Below are positions 17,417 through 26,748 of a stretch of DNA of 64,000 bases, in pieces (the first letter of the stretch is position 1; each line of letters starts with the position of its first letter). The notes under the pieces are model-generated. The model searched no databases. It was given only the letters and a program-made list of their open reading frames with translations, and was not told where the DNA came from. Position numbers and translations under genes: made by a program. The stretch covers positions 1-64,000 of the forward strand of contig NZ_FNCO01000017.1 of the NCBI RefSeq assembly GCF_900100795.1. The letters run 5' to 3'. The stretch is from Pseudomonas abietaniphila. GTDB lineage: Bacteria; Pseudomonadota; Gammaproteobacteria; Pseudomonadales; Pseudomonadaceae.

Positions 17417-18235
17417 TCAGACACGACCAAGGGCAAAACCCTTGACCACGTGATTACGAACGAACCAGATCACCAGCATGCCCGGCAGGATGGTCAACAC
17501 CCCCGCTGCCGCGAGCACACCCCAGTCGATCCCCGAGGCCGACACCGTACGCGTCATGACGGCGGCGATCGGCTTGGCGTTGACCGATGTCAGGGTGCGC
17601 GCCAGCAACAGCTCGACCCAGGAAAACATGAAGCAGAAGAACGCTGTCACCCCGATGCCCGAACCAATCAACGGGATGAAAATCTTGCCGAAGAACTTGG
17701 GAAAGCTGTAACCGTCGATGTAGGCCGTTTCGTCGATCTCCTTCGGTACACCGGACATGAACCCTTCAAGAATCCACACCGCCAGCGGCACGTTGAACAG
17801 GCAGTGCGCCAAGGCGACGGCGATGTGGGTGTCGAACAGGCCGATGGACGAATAGAGCTGAAAGAACGGCAGCAAAAACACCGCCGGTGGCGCCATACGG
17901 TTGGTCAGCAACCAGAAGAACAGGTGCTTGTCGCCGAGGAAACGATAGCGTGAAAACGCATAAGCCGCTGGCAAAGCCACACTCAGCGATATCACGGTAT
18001 TCAGGCAAACGTAGTACAGCGAGTTGATGTAGCCGCTGTACCAGCTTTCATCGGTGAAGATGACTTTGTAGTTCGCCCAGGTGAAATCCTGCGGAAACAG
18101 GGTCAGACCGCCAAGGATTTCGGTGTTGGTCTTGAACGACATGTTCACCAGCCAGTAGATCGGCACCAGCAGAAACAGCAGGTAGATCCACAACGGCACA
18201 ATTTTTTTCCACGGCAGCTTTTCGCGCTTGTTCAT
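17417..18235 (-). CDS. glpQ: ABC transporter inner membrane permease, carbohydrate/glycerol type (second permease)
   Basis: A 272-residue permease with six predicted membrane helices starting at residue ~14 (LWIYLLFLLVPIYWLVNMSF). The EAA loop that contacts the ATPases is EIDETAYIDGYSFPKFFGKIFIPLIGSGI, near residue 160-188. This is the MalG/UgpE-like class. Its gene is 10 bases after the first permease gene, with GAGGAG upstream. The symbol follows the Rhizobium glycerol transporter naming and does not mean the E. coli phosphodiesterase GlpQ. Confidence 0.78.
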   Translation of the reverse strand: MNKREKLPWKKIVPLWIYLLFLLVPIYWLVNMSFKTNTEILGGLTLFPQDFTWANYKVIFTDESWYSGYINSLYYVCLNTVISLSVALPAAYAFSRYRFLGDKHLFFWLLTNRMAPPAVFLLPFFQLYSSIGLFDTHIAVALAHCLFNVPLAVWILEGFMSGVPKEIDETAYIDGYSFPKFFGKIFIPLIGSGIGVTAFFCFMFSWVELLLARTLTSVNAKPIAAVMTRTVSASGIDWGVLAAAGVLTILPGMLVIWFVRNHVVKGFALGRV

Positions 18236-18245
18236 GAGCCGCTCC

Positions 18246-19112
18246 TCAGTTCTTTTCGCCGTGGGTCATCGCGGTGTAGAACACCCACGACACCAACAGA
18301 ATGATCAGGAAATACACCAGCGAGAATGCCGCCGCCGGCCCCAGGTCGAACTGCCCCAGCGCCATGGTGGTCAGGGTCTGGCTGAGGAAGGTCGTCGAGT
18401 TGCCCGGACCGCCCCCGGTGAGCACGAACGGCTCGGTGTAAATCATGAAGCTGTCCATGAACCGCAACATCACCGCGATCAGCAGCACGCTTTTCATTTT
18501 CGGCAGCTGGATGTGCCGGAAAATTGCCCAGTTCGAGGCCCGGTCAATACGCGCCGCCTGGTAGTACACATCCGGAATCGCCCGCAGACCCGAGTAGCAG
18601 AGCAACGCCACCAGCGAGGTCCAGTGCCAGACGTCGATGATCAGCACCGTCACCCAGGCATCCGACGCATTGGCGGCGTAGTTGTAGCTGATGCCCAGCA
18701 CGTTATTGAGAAACCAGCCCAACAGGCCGATGTCGCCACGGCCGAAGATCTGCCAGATGGTGCCGACCACGTTAAAAGGGATCAGCAGCGGAATGGTCAT
18801 GACGATCAGGCACACCGAAGACCAGCGGCCCTTGGTCGGCATGGTCAGGGCGATGGCGATGCCCAGCGGGATTTCGATCAGCAGCACACACGCCGAATAG
18901 ATGAATTGACGCAGCAGCGAGTCATGCAGGCGCGGGTCCTGCAGCACTTGTCTGAACCAGTCGGTGCCGACGAAGTAGCGGCTGGACTGGTCAAAAATGT
19001 CCTGCACCGAATAGTTGACCACGGTCATCATCGGAATGATGGCGCTGAACGCCACCAGCAGAAACACTGGCAGCACCAACCACCAGGCTTTGTTGTTCTG
19101 CACCTTACTCAT
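18246..19112 (-). CDS. glpP: ABC transporter inner membrane permease, carbohydrate/glycerol type (first permease)
   Basis: A 288-residue permease of the MalF/UgpA class. The first helix is at about residues 11-33 (WLVLPVFLLVAFSAIIPMM) and the EAA loop is AIPDVYYQAARIDRASNWAIFRHIQLPKM, near residues 190-218. Its start overlaps the end of the preceding ATPase gene by 8 bases, consistent with a single operon. Symbol as in the Rhizobium GlpSTPQ system. Confidence 0.78.
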   Translation of the reverse strand: MSKVQNNKAWWLVLPVFLLVAFSAIIPMMTVVNYSVQDIFDQSSRYFVGTDWFRQVLQDPRLHDSLLRQFIYSACVLLIEIPLGIAIALTMPTKGRWSSVCLIVMTIPLLIPFNVVGTIWQIFGRGDIGLLGWFLNNVLGISYNYAANASDAWVTVLIIDVWHWTSLVALLCYSGLRAIPDVYYQAARIDRASNWAIFRHIQLPKMKSVLLIAVMLRFMDSFMIYTEPFVLTGGGPGNSTTFLSQTLTTMALGQFDLGPAAAFSLVYFLIILLVSWVFYTAMTHGEKN

Positions 19113-20235
19113 GGGGCACCTCGCTGACCGACGCTTGATTCGCGTCGGCTTCCAGCAGAAATTCGTCGGCGTACAGCATCAGCCATTGGGACGGGAAACT
19201 GATCCAGGCCTGGCCTTGCGGCACGGGCTTGTCTTCCGGCAGGCGGACTTTCAGCGATTGTCCGGCCAGGTTCAGGGTGAGGATTTTGTAGGTGCCCAAG
19301 TCTTCGACGTAGGTCACGTCGGCGCACATGGCGTCTTCGAACGGACCGTCCCAGACGTGTACGAACTCCGGACGAATCCCGACCTTGAGCGTTTTCCACT
19401 GGGTGGCCGCCAGACGCTGTTGCAAGGCGTCCGACAACGGCAGATGAATGCCGCCAAACCCCACGCCTCCCGCTTGCGGCTTGACCTCGATCAGGTTCAT
19501 GCCGGGGCTGCCGATGAAGTAACCGACAAACGTGTGATGCGGCTTTTCGAACAGCTCGCGCGGCGTGCCGAACTGCACGATCTGGCCGCCATACATCACC
19601 GCGATCTTGTCGGCGAAGGTCGACGCCTCCAGCTGATCGTGGGTGACGTAGACCATGGTGATGTTGAACTGCTCGTGGATCTGCTTGAGTTTGCGCCGAA
19701 GTTTCCACTTCAGGTGCGGGTCGATCACGGTCAATGGTTCATCGAACAGAATCGCCGAAACGTCGTCACGCACCAGACCGCGTCCCATCGACACTTTCTG
19801 CTTTTCGTCAGCGGTCAGGCCCTTGGCCTTTTTCTTCAGCAGCGGTTGCAGGTCCAGGACATCGGCGATTTCCTGCACCTTGGTCTGAATCTTCGCTTCC
19901 GCCATGCCTTGATTGCGCAGTGGGAACGCGAGGTTGTCGTACACCGTCATGGTGTCGTAGACCACCGGGAACTGGAACACCTGAGCGATGTTGCGCTGCT
20001 CGGGCGACATGTCATTCACCACCGTGGAGTCGAACATCACCTTGCCTTCCGAGGGGCTGAGCAGGCCGGAAATGATGTTGAGCAACGTCGATTTGCCGCA
20101 GCCGGAAGGGCCGAGCAAGGCGTAAGCGCCGCCCTGCTCCCAGATGTGGGTCATCTCGCGAATGGCATAGTCTTCAGGGCCGCTCGGCGTGGCGCTGTAA
20201 CTGTGTGCGAGTTGTTGCAAGCGGATCTCGGCCAT
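19105..20235 (-). CDS. glpT: ABC transporter ATP-binding protein with degenerate signature motif
   Basis: A 376-residue ATPase of the MalK/UgpC class with a C-terminal regulatory OB-type domain. Walker A is GPSGCGKST, Walker B ILFDEPLT and the H-loop VYVTHDQLEA is intact. The ABC signature, normally LSGGQ, reads LTADEKQKVSMGRGL, so the site that completes the partner's ATP pocket is degenerate. Its start ATG shares one base with the stop of the upstream ATPase gene (TGATG), so translation is coupled. With the neighbouring ATPase it should form a heterodimer with one good and one poor ATP site. Confidence 0.82.
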   Translation of the reverse strand: MAEIRLQQLAHSYSATPSGPEDYAIREMTHIWEQGGAYALLGPSGCGKSTLLNIISGLLSPSEGKVMFDSTVVNDMSPEQRNIAQVFQFPVVYDTMTVYDNLAFPLRNQGMAEAKIQTKVQEIADVLDLQPLLKKKAKGLTADEKQKVSMGRGLVRDDVSAILFDEPLTVIDPHLKWKLRRKLKQIHEQFNITMVYVTHDQLEASTFADKIAVMYGGQIVQFGTPRELFEKPHHTFVGYFIGSPGMNLIEVKPQAGGVGFGGIHLPLSDALQQRLAATQWKTLKVGIRPEFVHVWDGPFEDAMCADVTYVEDLGTYKILTLNLAGQSLKVRLPEDKPVPQGQAWISFPSQWLMLYADEFLLEADANQASVSEVPHE

Positions 20236-21329
20236 CAGGCAACCCTCGCCATGCGCAGGCCCGGCGCCTGGATAAGGCCGCCCTGCTGATCGAATACGAA
20301 CAGTTTATGAGTCGGGATGTACACGCGGATCGGCGTATCGACGTCGTACTCGTGAACACCCGGCAGGTGCAGCACCAGCGAAAAATGCTCGTTGCGCACA
20401 TGCAGGAAGGTTTCCGAACCGCTGATTTCAGCGAGTTCCACGGTCACCGCCAGTTCGAGGTCGTCGTCGTTGGACGGCACCAGGCTCAGGTGGCTGGGGC
20501 GCACGCCGAAGCCGTATTCGCCATCGCCGATCGCGCGCAGGTCGACGTTCAGCGGGAAGTGCACGAAGTTGGCGAAGCTCACTTCGTTGCCATCGATGCG
20601 GCCCGGCATGAGGTTGATCGGCGGCTCGGAGAACAGCTCCGCCGCGAGCACGGTTTTCGGCTGGTGGTAGACCTCAGGCGTCCTGCCGCTCTGGATCAAA
20701 CGGCCTTCGTGCAGGATCGTCGTCGTCCCGCCCAGCGCCAAGGCCTCGTTGGGCTCGGTGGTCGCATACACCGCGATGGTGTTGCGGGTCTCGAACAACT
20801 GGCGCATTTCCTGACGCAGCTCTTCGCGCAGCTTGTAGTCGAGGTTGACCAGCGGCTCGTCGAACAGGATCAGCTCGGCGTCCTTGACCAGCGCGCGGGC
20901 CATGGCCGTGCGCTGTTGCTGGCCGCCAGAGAGCTCAAGTGGGTAACGGGTGAGGAATTTTTCGATCCGCAGCATCTTGGCGGTTTCCCGCACGCGGCTT
21001 TCGATTTCGTCCTTCGACATCTTCGCCTGACGCAGGGGCGAGGCAATGTTGTCGAAAACGGTCATGCTCGGGTAGTTGATGAACTGCTGGTAAACCATGG
21101 AGACGTTGCGATGACGCACCGCAACCTGGGTGACATCTTTGCCATTCATCAGTACTCGGCCGCTGTCTGGCTTGTCCAGACCGGCCATCAAGCGCATCAG
21201 GCTGGTCTTGCCTGATAAGGTGCGCCCCAGCAATACGTTGAATGAGCCGGGTTCGAAGCTCAGCGAAGCATCATCGATCCAGATCTGACCGTCGACTGCG
21301 CGGCTGACGTGCTCAAGCGTGAGAGACAT
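20235..21329 (-). CDS. glpS: ABC transporter ATP-binding protein lacking the H-loop histidine
   Basis: A 364-residue ATPase, first gene of the operon. Walker A is GRTLSGKTS (fits GxxxxGKT but unusual in sequence), the signature LSGGQQQRTAMARAL is canonical and Walker B is ILFDEPLVNLD. The switch region that normally reads VTHD is VYATTEPNEAL, so the H-loop histidine is missing. This is the mirror image of the defect in the partner ATPase. The C-terminal ~130 residues form a MalK-like regulatory domain. Transcription probably starts at the sigma-54 promoter near 21406. Confidence 0.82.
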   Translation of the reverse strand: MSLTLEHVSRAVDGQIWIDDASLSFEPGSFNVLLGRTLSGKTSLMRLMAGLDKPDSGRVLMNGKDVTQVAVRHRNVSMVYQQFINYPSMTVFDNIASPLRQAKMSKDEIESRVRETAKMLRIEKFLTRYPLELSGGQQQRTAMARALVKDAELILFDEPLVNLDYKLREELRQEMRQLFETRNTIAVYATTEPNEALALGGTTTILHEGRLIQSGRTPEVYHQPKTVLAAELFSEPPINLMPGRIDGNEVSFANFVHFPLNVDLRAIGDGEYGFGVRPSHLSLVPSNDDDLELAVTVELAEISGSETFLHVRNEHFSLVLHLPGVHEYDVDTPIRVYIPTHKLFVFDQQGGLIQAPGLRMARVA

Positions 21330-21415
21330 GGCGTGCCCTTTTATCTGTTCTTATTAGGGTGTTGCTCAGGGTGGAGCGTGTTCAGGTCATGACATTCGTC
21401 GACCGGTTGTTGAAT

Positions 21416-21431
21416 AGCGACAATCGTGCCA
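21416..21431 (-). promoter_or_regulatory. sigma-54 promoter of the ABC transporter operon
   Basis: The minus strand reads TGGCACGATTGTCGCT. It matches the -24/-12 consensus TGGCACG-N4-TTGCW at all fixed positions but one (C for T), with GG and GC exactly 10 bases apart. The predicted start is near 21406, about 76 bases before the first ATPase gene. A sigma-54 activator gene lies directly upstream in the opposite direction, which supports the call. Confidence 0.85.
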
Positions 21432-21516
21432 ACCAACGTTCGTTATCGCGCGCATCGGCCAGAGGCCCGAGATAGAGCCACCAGCGCGTCTGGCGGAGCA
21501 AAACCATATTCGTTGC

Positions 21517-21586
21517 TGAACATAAGTGAACAGGAAAGACTGAACACCTGAACAAAATGAACATTGACTTTGAACAATCCTGAACA
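21517..21586. promoter_or_regulatory. seven TGAACA repeats, likely upstream activator sites
   Basis: TGAACA occurs at 21517, 21527, 21541, 21549, 21558, 21571 and 21581, all in the same orientation, 85-170 bases upstream of the sigma-54 promoter and 85-150 bases before the activator start. Position and repetition fit an enhancer-type binding region for the divergent activator, which may also regulate itself. The direct-repeat layout is unlike the usual inverted repeat of such sites, so binding by this activator is inference. Confidence 0.55.
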
Positions 21587-21669
21587 ACAATGGGTAAACG
21601 TTTCGAGCACGGATGCTCTGCCAAAGCCGTATCCCAAAAACAATAAAAGAACTCGGACGGAGCCTTTTC

Positions 21670-23523
21670 ATGGCCACACCAGGCGCATCCATCGCTCACG
21701 ACACCATCATTCAGGACTCCTGGGCCCGTTGCCGCGAGTTCGGCCTTGACCATCAGTCACGCCCTGCTTTCGGCCGCTTGCCGGAACCACAGGTTTCGCA
21801 GCTGCTGGAACGGCATCACTCGCTGGTGCAGACCACGCATCAACAGGTCCTGCCGTTTTACGAAAACATCCTGAGCAACTCCAATTGCCTGATTCTTCTG
21901 GCCGACCAGCAAGGCCAGGTGCTCAACTCCTGGGGCACCAAGCGCTTTGTAGAACCGGCTCAGCAAATGGGCTTCGTCGCCGGTGCCAGTTGGCTCGAGC
22001 AGGGTGTAGGCACCAATGCCATTGGTACGGCGCTGGCCTGTGAACAGGCCGTTCACATTGAACACGATGAACACTTTCTAAAGGCCAACCGTTTTATGAC
22101 CGGCTCGGCCGCGCCGATTTTCGATGCGTCGCGGCGCATGATCGCGGTGCTCGATGTGTCCAGCGACAGCTTCCTGCCGCCGTCCCACACGCTCGGGATG
22201 GTGAAGATGATGAGTCAGACCATCGAAAACCGACTGATCCTCGACCAGTTCCAGCACTCGCACTTTCAGCTGACCTTCAACACCGGCCTGAACAACCTCG
22301 ACAGCCAGTGGGCGGGCCTGCTCGTGTTCGATGAAAGCGGCCGCATCCTCTGCTCCAACCGCCGCGCCGACAACCTGCTGGGGGTCAGCCTGGTGCGGGC
22401 CAATATCGAAGACCTGTTCAAGGCGCCGATTGCCCATCTGCTGGATCAGCAGGAAGGCCAACCCTTCCCCCTCCAGGCGTCGGGGCATAACCGCTTTCAT
22501 TGCCTGATCAAGCGACCAAAGGCACCGGTGCTGAAATTCAGGACCGTGCAGACGCCGAAAAAAGCCGAACCCGGCGTTGGTTCCTCGGCGTTTAGCGGGT
22601 TGAGCCATGGGGATGAGAAGGTCGAAAAAGCAGCGCGTCAGGCGCAGCGTCTCTTGGAGAAAAATGTTCCGCTGCTGATCCTCGGAGAGACCGGCGCGGG
22701 CAAAGAGGTGTTCGTCAAAGCCCTGCACCACGCCAGTTCGCGGGCTGACCAACCGTTGATCGCGGTGAACTGCGCCGCCATTCCTTCCGAGTTGGTGGAG
22801 GCCGAGTTGTTCGGTTACGAAAAAGGGGCGTTTACCGGGGCCCACCATAAAGGCAGCATCGGGCTGATTCGCAAGGCCGACAAAGGCACATTGTTTCTGG
22901 ATGAGATCGGCGACATGCCCCTCCCCGTTCAGGCGCGCCTTTTGAGGGTGTTGCAGGAGCGCTGCGTTCAGCCGCTGGGCAGCAGTGAGTTGTTTCCGGT
23001 GGATATCCGGGTCATCTCCGCCACGCACTGCTCATTGCGCGAACAGGTGCAGAGCGGCCGTTTCCGTCAGGACCTCTACTACCGCATCAGTGGGCTTAAC
23101 CTTGAACTCCCGCCGCTGAGGGAACGGACCGACAAGGCCGCGCTGGTCCAGGCGATCTGGGAGCAGCACCGCGAACCGCAACAGACAGCGGGCTTCGAGC
23201 CATCGGTGCTGGCGTTGTTCGAGCGTCATCCCTGGCCGGGCAACTTGCGGCAGTTGAGCAACGTGATTCAGGTCGCGCTGGCACTGGCCGACGATCAACC
23301 GATCTCGACCGAGCATTTACCGGAGGATTTCTTCGCCGATCTGGACATGGACGCCGAGCACAACGAGCAGGAGACCCCGTTCAACCGCAGGGCCGCGCTG
23401 GATACGCCAGAGGAATTGAACGAGCTGTTGCAGGCGGCCGGAGGGAATATTTCGCAGCTGGCCAAGCGTTTGGGGGTTAGCCGCAATACGCTGTACAAGC
23501 GGTTGCGTGAGCAGGGGTTCTGA
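21670..23523 (+). CDS. sigma-54 dependent transcriptional activator (AcoR-like, GAF-AAA-Fis)
   Basis: About 617 residues. The N-terminal half contains a GAF-like sensor (roughly 60-200, with VGTNAIGTALACEQAVHIEHDEHF typical of AcoR relatives) and a PAS-like segment (~210-290). The AAA+ domain follows: Walker A GETGAGKE, the sigma-54 contact loop GAFTGA, Walker B GTLFLDEIGDMP. The C-terminus is a Fis-type helix-turn-helix (ISQLAKRLGVSRNTLYKRLREQGF). I start at ATG 21670, where ACGGAG is 8 bases upstream; the frame is open to 21613 without a better site. It likely activates the divergent ABC transporter operon. Confidence 0.92.
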   Translation: MATPGASIAHDTIIQDSWARCREFGLDHQSRPAFGRLPEPQVSQLLERHHSLVQTTHQQVLPFYENILSNSNCLILLADQQGQVLNSWGTKRFVEPAQQMGFVAGASWLEQGVGTNAIGTALACEQAVHIEHDEHFLKANRFMTGSAAPIFDASRRMIAVLDVSSDSFLPPSHTLGMVKMMSQTIENRLILDQFQHSHFQLTFNTGLNNLDSQWAGLLVFDESGRILCSNRRADNLLGVSLVRANIEDLFKAPIAHLLDQQEGQPFPLQASGHNRFHCLIKRPKAPVLKFRTVQTPKKAEPGVGSSAFSGLSHGDEKVEKAARQAQRLLEKNVPLLILGETGAGKEVFVKALHHASSRADQPLIAVNCAAIPSELVEAELFGYEKGAFTGAHHKGSIGLIRKADKGTLFLDEIGDMPLPVQARLLRVLQERCVQPLGSSELFPVDIRVISATHCSLREQVQSGRFRQDLYYRISGLNLELPPLRERTDKAALVQAIWEQHREPQQTAGFEPSVLALFERHPWPGNLRQLSNVIQVALALADDQPISTEHLPEDFFADLDMDAEHNEQETPFNRRAALDTPEELNELLQAAGGNISQLAKRLGVSRNTLYKRLREQGF

Positions 23524-23553
23524 TCGGGAGGGGCAGCGTTCGGCCCGACGTCA

Positions 23554-23617
23554 TCGCGAATGAATTCGCTCCCACAGTTGAAATGCGATCAACCTGTGGG
23601 AGCGAATTCATTCGCGA
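23554..23617. repeat. REP-like inverted pair
   Basis: The core element in reverse orientation at 23554-23575 is followed by the forward copy at 23596-23617, only 20 bases apart. It is head-to-head relative to the other pairs and lies between the activator gene and cysS, whose 3' ends converge. Confidence 0.9.
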
Positions 23618-23655
23618 ATCGGTGTAACAGGCGCTGATGTGTCAGGCGGTGAGGA

Positions 23656-25038
23656 TCAATCCGCCAACCGCCACGTCGTTGCGCCCTTCCCGTCTTCCAG
23701 CACTACGCCCATGGCGGTGAGCTGGTCGCGAATGCGGTCGGATTCGGCCCAGTTCTTGTCGGCGCGGGCTTGCAGACGCGCGGCAATCAGCGCCTCCACT
23801 TCCGCCGCGTCGACACGACCTTCGGCCCCTGCACGCAGGAAGTCGTCCGCCTCGAGCTGCAACACACCGAGCACACTGGCAAGTTGCTTCAGACGCGCCG
23901 CCAGACCGGCTGCGGCGTTGACATCGCTGTCGCGCAGGCGATTGATCTCGCGCACCATCTCGAACAGCACAGCGCAGGCTTCCGGCGTGCCGAAGTCGTC
24001 GTTCATGGCCGCCGAGAAACGCTCCACGAACGCTTCGCCGCCGGCAGGCTCGGCAACCGGCAAGCCTTTGAGCGCGTGGTAGAAACGCTCCAGAGCGCCC
24101 TTCGACTCTTTCAGGCTGTCCTCGGAGTAGTTGATCGCGCTGCGGTAGTGGCTCGACACGAGCAGATAACGCACCACTTCCGGAGAGTATTTATCCAGCA
24201 CGTCGCGGATGGTGAAGAAGTTGTTCAAGGACTTGGACATCTTCTCGCCATTGATGCGGATCATGCCGCAGTGCATCCAGGCGTTGGCGTAAGTCTTGCC
24301 GGTGGCCGCTTCGCTCTGGGCGATTTCGTTTTCATGGTGCGGGAATTCCAGATCGCTGCCGCCGCCATGAATGTCGAACGTCTCACCCAGGCAGCAGGTG
24401 GACATCACGGAGCATTCGATGTGCCAGCCCGGACGGCCCGGACCCCATGGCGATTCCCAGCTGGGTTCGCCCGGTTTGACGCCTTTCCAGAGCACGAAGT
24501 CCAGCGGATCGTCTTTGGCTTCATCGACTTCGATCCGCGCGCCGATGCGCAGGTCTTCGATCTTCTTGCGCGACAGCTTGCCGTAGCCCAGAAACTTGCC
24601 GACGCGGTAGTACACGTCGCCATTGCCCGGCGCGTAGGCATAACCTTTATCGATCAGGCTCTGGATCATGTCGTGCATGCCGCCGATGTAGTCGGTGGCA
24701 CGCGGCTCCATGTCCGGCTTGAGAATGTTCAGGCGCGCTTCGTCCTCGTGCATGGCATCGATCATGCGCGCCGTCAGGGCATCGAACGCTTCGCCGTTTT
24801 CACGGGCGCGATTGATGATCTTGTCGTCGATGTCGGTGATGTTGCGCACGTAGGTCAGGTCATACCCGCTGAAACGCAGCCAGCGCGTGACCAGATCGAA
24901 CGCGACCATGCTGCGGCCGTGGCCCAGGTGGCAGTAGTCGTACACGGTCATGCCGCAGACGTACATGCGCACCTTGTTGCCATCCAGAGGCTTGAAGAGT
25001 TCTTTGCTCTTGGTGAGCGTGTTGTAGATAGAAAGCAC
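23656..25038 (-). CDS. cysS: cysteinyl-tRNA synthetase
   Basis: A 460-residue class I aminoacyl-tRNA synthetase that charges tRNA-Cys. The zinc/active site region MYVCGMTVYDYCHLGHGR contains the HIGH-like HLGH. The second zinc ligands are in WHIECSVMSTCCLGETFDIHGGGSDLEFPHHENE, and the KMSKS loop is GEKMSKSLNNFF. Length is standard. It follows glnS by 9 bases on the same strand and is surely co-transcribed with it. Confidence 0.98.
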   Translation of the reverse strand: MLSIYNTLTKSKELFKPLDGNKVRMYVCGMTVYDYCHLGHGRSMVAFDLVTRWLRFSGYDLTYVRNITDIDDKIINRARENGEAFDALTARMIDAMHEDEARLNILKPDMEPRATDYIGGMHDMIQSLIDKGYAYAPGNGDVYYRVGKFLGYGKLSRKKIEDLRIGARIEVDEAKDDPLDFVLWKGVKPGEPSWESPWGPGRPGWHIECSVMSTCCLGETFDIHGGGSDLEFPHHENEIAQSEAATGKTYANAWMHCGMIRINGEKMSKSLNNFFTIRDVLDKYSPEVVRYLLVSSHYRSAINYSEDSLKESKGALERFYHALKGLPVAEPAGGEAFVERFSAAMNDDFGTPEACAVLFEMVREINRLRDSDVNAAAGLAARLKQLASVLGVLQLEADDFLRAGAEGRVDAAEVEALIAARLQARADKNWAESDRIRDQLTAMGVVLEDGKGATTWRLAD

Positions 25039-25047
25039 GGCTATTCC

Positions 25048-26748
25048 TTATTGACCCCAGGAATCACGCAGGGTCACGGTACGGTTGAATACCGGATGAC
25101 CAGGTTTGGAGTCCTTGATGTCAGCCACGAAGTAACCTTCGCGCTCGAACTGGAAACGGTCTTCCGGCTGTGCGTCGCCCAGCGAAGGCTCGGCACGACA
25201 ACCGGTGAGTACCTGCAGAGAGTCGGGGTTGATGTTGTCCAGGAAGCTGGCGCCATCTTCGGCTTTCTCAGGGTTGGCGGAACGGAACAGACGGTCGTAA
25301 AGACGCACCTCACACTCAACGCTTTGCGCCGCAGGCACCCAGTGCACCACGCCTTTGACCTTGCGGCCCTCAGGGTTCTTGCCCAGGGTGTCCGGATCGT
25401 AGGAGCAACGCAGCTCGACGATGTTGCCGTCGGCGTCCTTGATGGCCTCGTCGGCACGGATCACGTAGCTGCCGCGCAGGCGCACTTCACCGTTAGGCTC
25501 CAGACGCTTGTAGCCTTTTGGCGGTTCTTCCATGAAGTCATCGCGGTCGATGTAAATTTCACGGCCGAACGGCAGCTTGCGCACGCCCAGCTCTTCTTTC
25601 TGCGGATGACGCGGCAGTTCGAGGTGATCGACCTTGTCTTCCGGGTAGTTGGTGATCACGACTTTCAAGGGACGCAGCACGCACATGGCGCGCGGCGCGT
25701 TGTGGTCCAGGTCCTGACGGATGCTGAATTCGAGCATGCCGAAGTCGACCACGCCGTCTGAACGGTTGGTGCCGATCATTTCGCAGAAGTTACGGATCGA
25801 CGCCGGGGTGTAGCCGCGACGGCGGAAGCCCGACAGGGTCGACATGCGCGGGTCGTCCCAGCCATTGACGTGTTTCTCATCGACCAGTTGCTTGAGCTTG
25901 CGCTTGCTGGTGATGGTGTAGTTCAGGTTCAGGCGCGAGAATTCGTACTGGCGCGGCTTGCACGGCACCGGCAGGTTATCCAGGAACCAGTCGTACAGCG
26001 GACGATGGCTTTCGAACTCCAGGGTGCAGATCGAGTGCGTGATGCCTTCGATGGCATCCGACTGCCCGTGGGTGAAGTCATAGATCGGGTAGATGCACCA
26101 CTTGTCGCCGGTCTGGTGGTGATGGGCGTGACGAATGCGGTACAGGATCGGGTCGCGCAGGTTCATGTTCGGCGACGCCATGTCGATCTTGGCGCGCAAC
26201 ACGCGGGCGCCGTCCTCGAACTCACCGGCTTTCATGCGGGCGAACAGGTCCAGGTTTTCCTCGACGCTGCGCTCGCGGAACGGGCTGTTCTTGCCAGGCT
26301 CGGTCAGGGTCCCACGGTATTCGCGCGCCTGCTCCGGGGTCAGGTCGTCGACATAAGCCTTGCCAGCCTTGATCAGCTCGACCGCCCAGTCGTGCAACTG
26401 GTCGAAATACTGCGAGGCATAACGCACTTCACCGGACCATTCGAAGCCCAGCCATTTGACGTCGCTTTCGATCGCGTCGATGTATTCCTGGTCTTCCTTG
26501 GCCGGGTTGGTGTCATCGAAACGCAAGTGCGTGACACCGCCGAACTCCTGAGCCAGACCAAAGTTGACGCAGATCGACTTGGCATGACCGATGTGCAGGT
26601 AGCCGTTGGGCTCCGGCGGGAAACGGGTCACGATCTTGGTGTGCTTGCCCGAATCCAGGTCTGCCTGCACGATCGGGCGCAGGAAGTTGGTGGGAATTGC
26701 AGGGCCTGCCTTGGTGTTGGCATTAGCGTCTTGAGTGGGCTTGCTCAT
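25048..26748 (-). CDS. glnS: glutaminyl-tRNA synthetase
   Basis: A 566-residue class I synthetase charging tRNA-Gln. The HIGH motif is FPPEPNGYLHIGHAKSICVNF and the KMSKS equivalent is TSKRKLKQLV. The Rossmann fold motif VTHLRFDDTNPAKEDQEYIDAIE is intact, and the C-terminal anticodon-binding barrel is present. I start at ATG 26748, with AAGGAT upstream, rather than at earlier in-frame codons up to 26850, because the protein then begins as usual about 30 residues before the FPPEPNG region. A TATGAT box at 26813-26808 on the minus strand may be its -10, but the -35 is unclear. Confidence 0.97.
   Translation of the reverse strand: MSKPTQDANANTKAGPAIPTNFLRPIVQADLDSGKHTKIVTRFPPEPNGYLHIGHAKSICVNFGLAQEFGGVTHLRFDDTNPAKEDQEYIDAIESDVKWLGFEWSGEVRYASQYFDQLHDWAVELIKAGKAYVDDLTPEQAREYRGTLTEPGKNSPFRERSVEENLDLFARMKAGEFEDGARVLRAKIDMASPNMNLRDPILYRIRHAHHHQTGDKWCIYPIYDFTHGQSDAIEGITHSICTLEFESHRPLYDWFLDNLPVPCKPRQYEFSRLNLNYTITSKRKLKQLVDEKHVNGWDDPRMSTLSGFRRRGYTPASIRNFCEMIGTNRSDGVVDFGMLEFSIRQDLDHNAPRAMCVLRPLKVVITNYPEDKVDHLELPRHPQKEELGVRKLPFGREIYIDRDDFMEEPPKGYKRLEPNGEVRLRGSYVIRADEAIKDADGNIVELRCSYDPDTLGKNPEGRKVKGVVHWVPAAQSVECEVRLYDRLFRSANPEKAEDGASFLDNINPDSLQVLTGCRAEPSLGDAQPEDRFQFEREGYFVADIKDSKPGHPVFNRTVTLRDSWGQ

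Noticed and set aside
21517..21586. CRISPR-like repeats
   Set aside because: The units are 6 bases with 2-8 base gaps, far too short; they fit regulator sites. No CRISPR array or cas gene was seen anywhere in the window.
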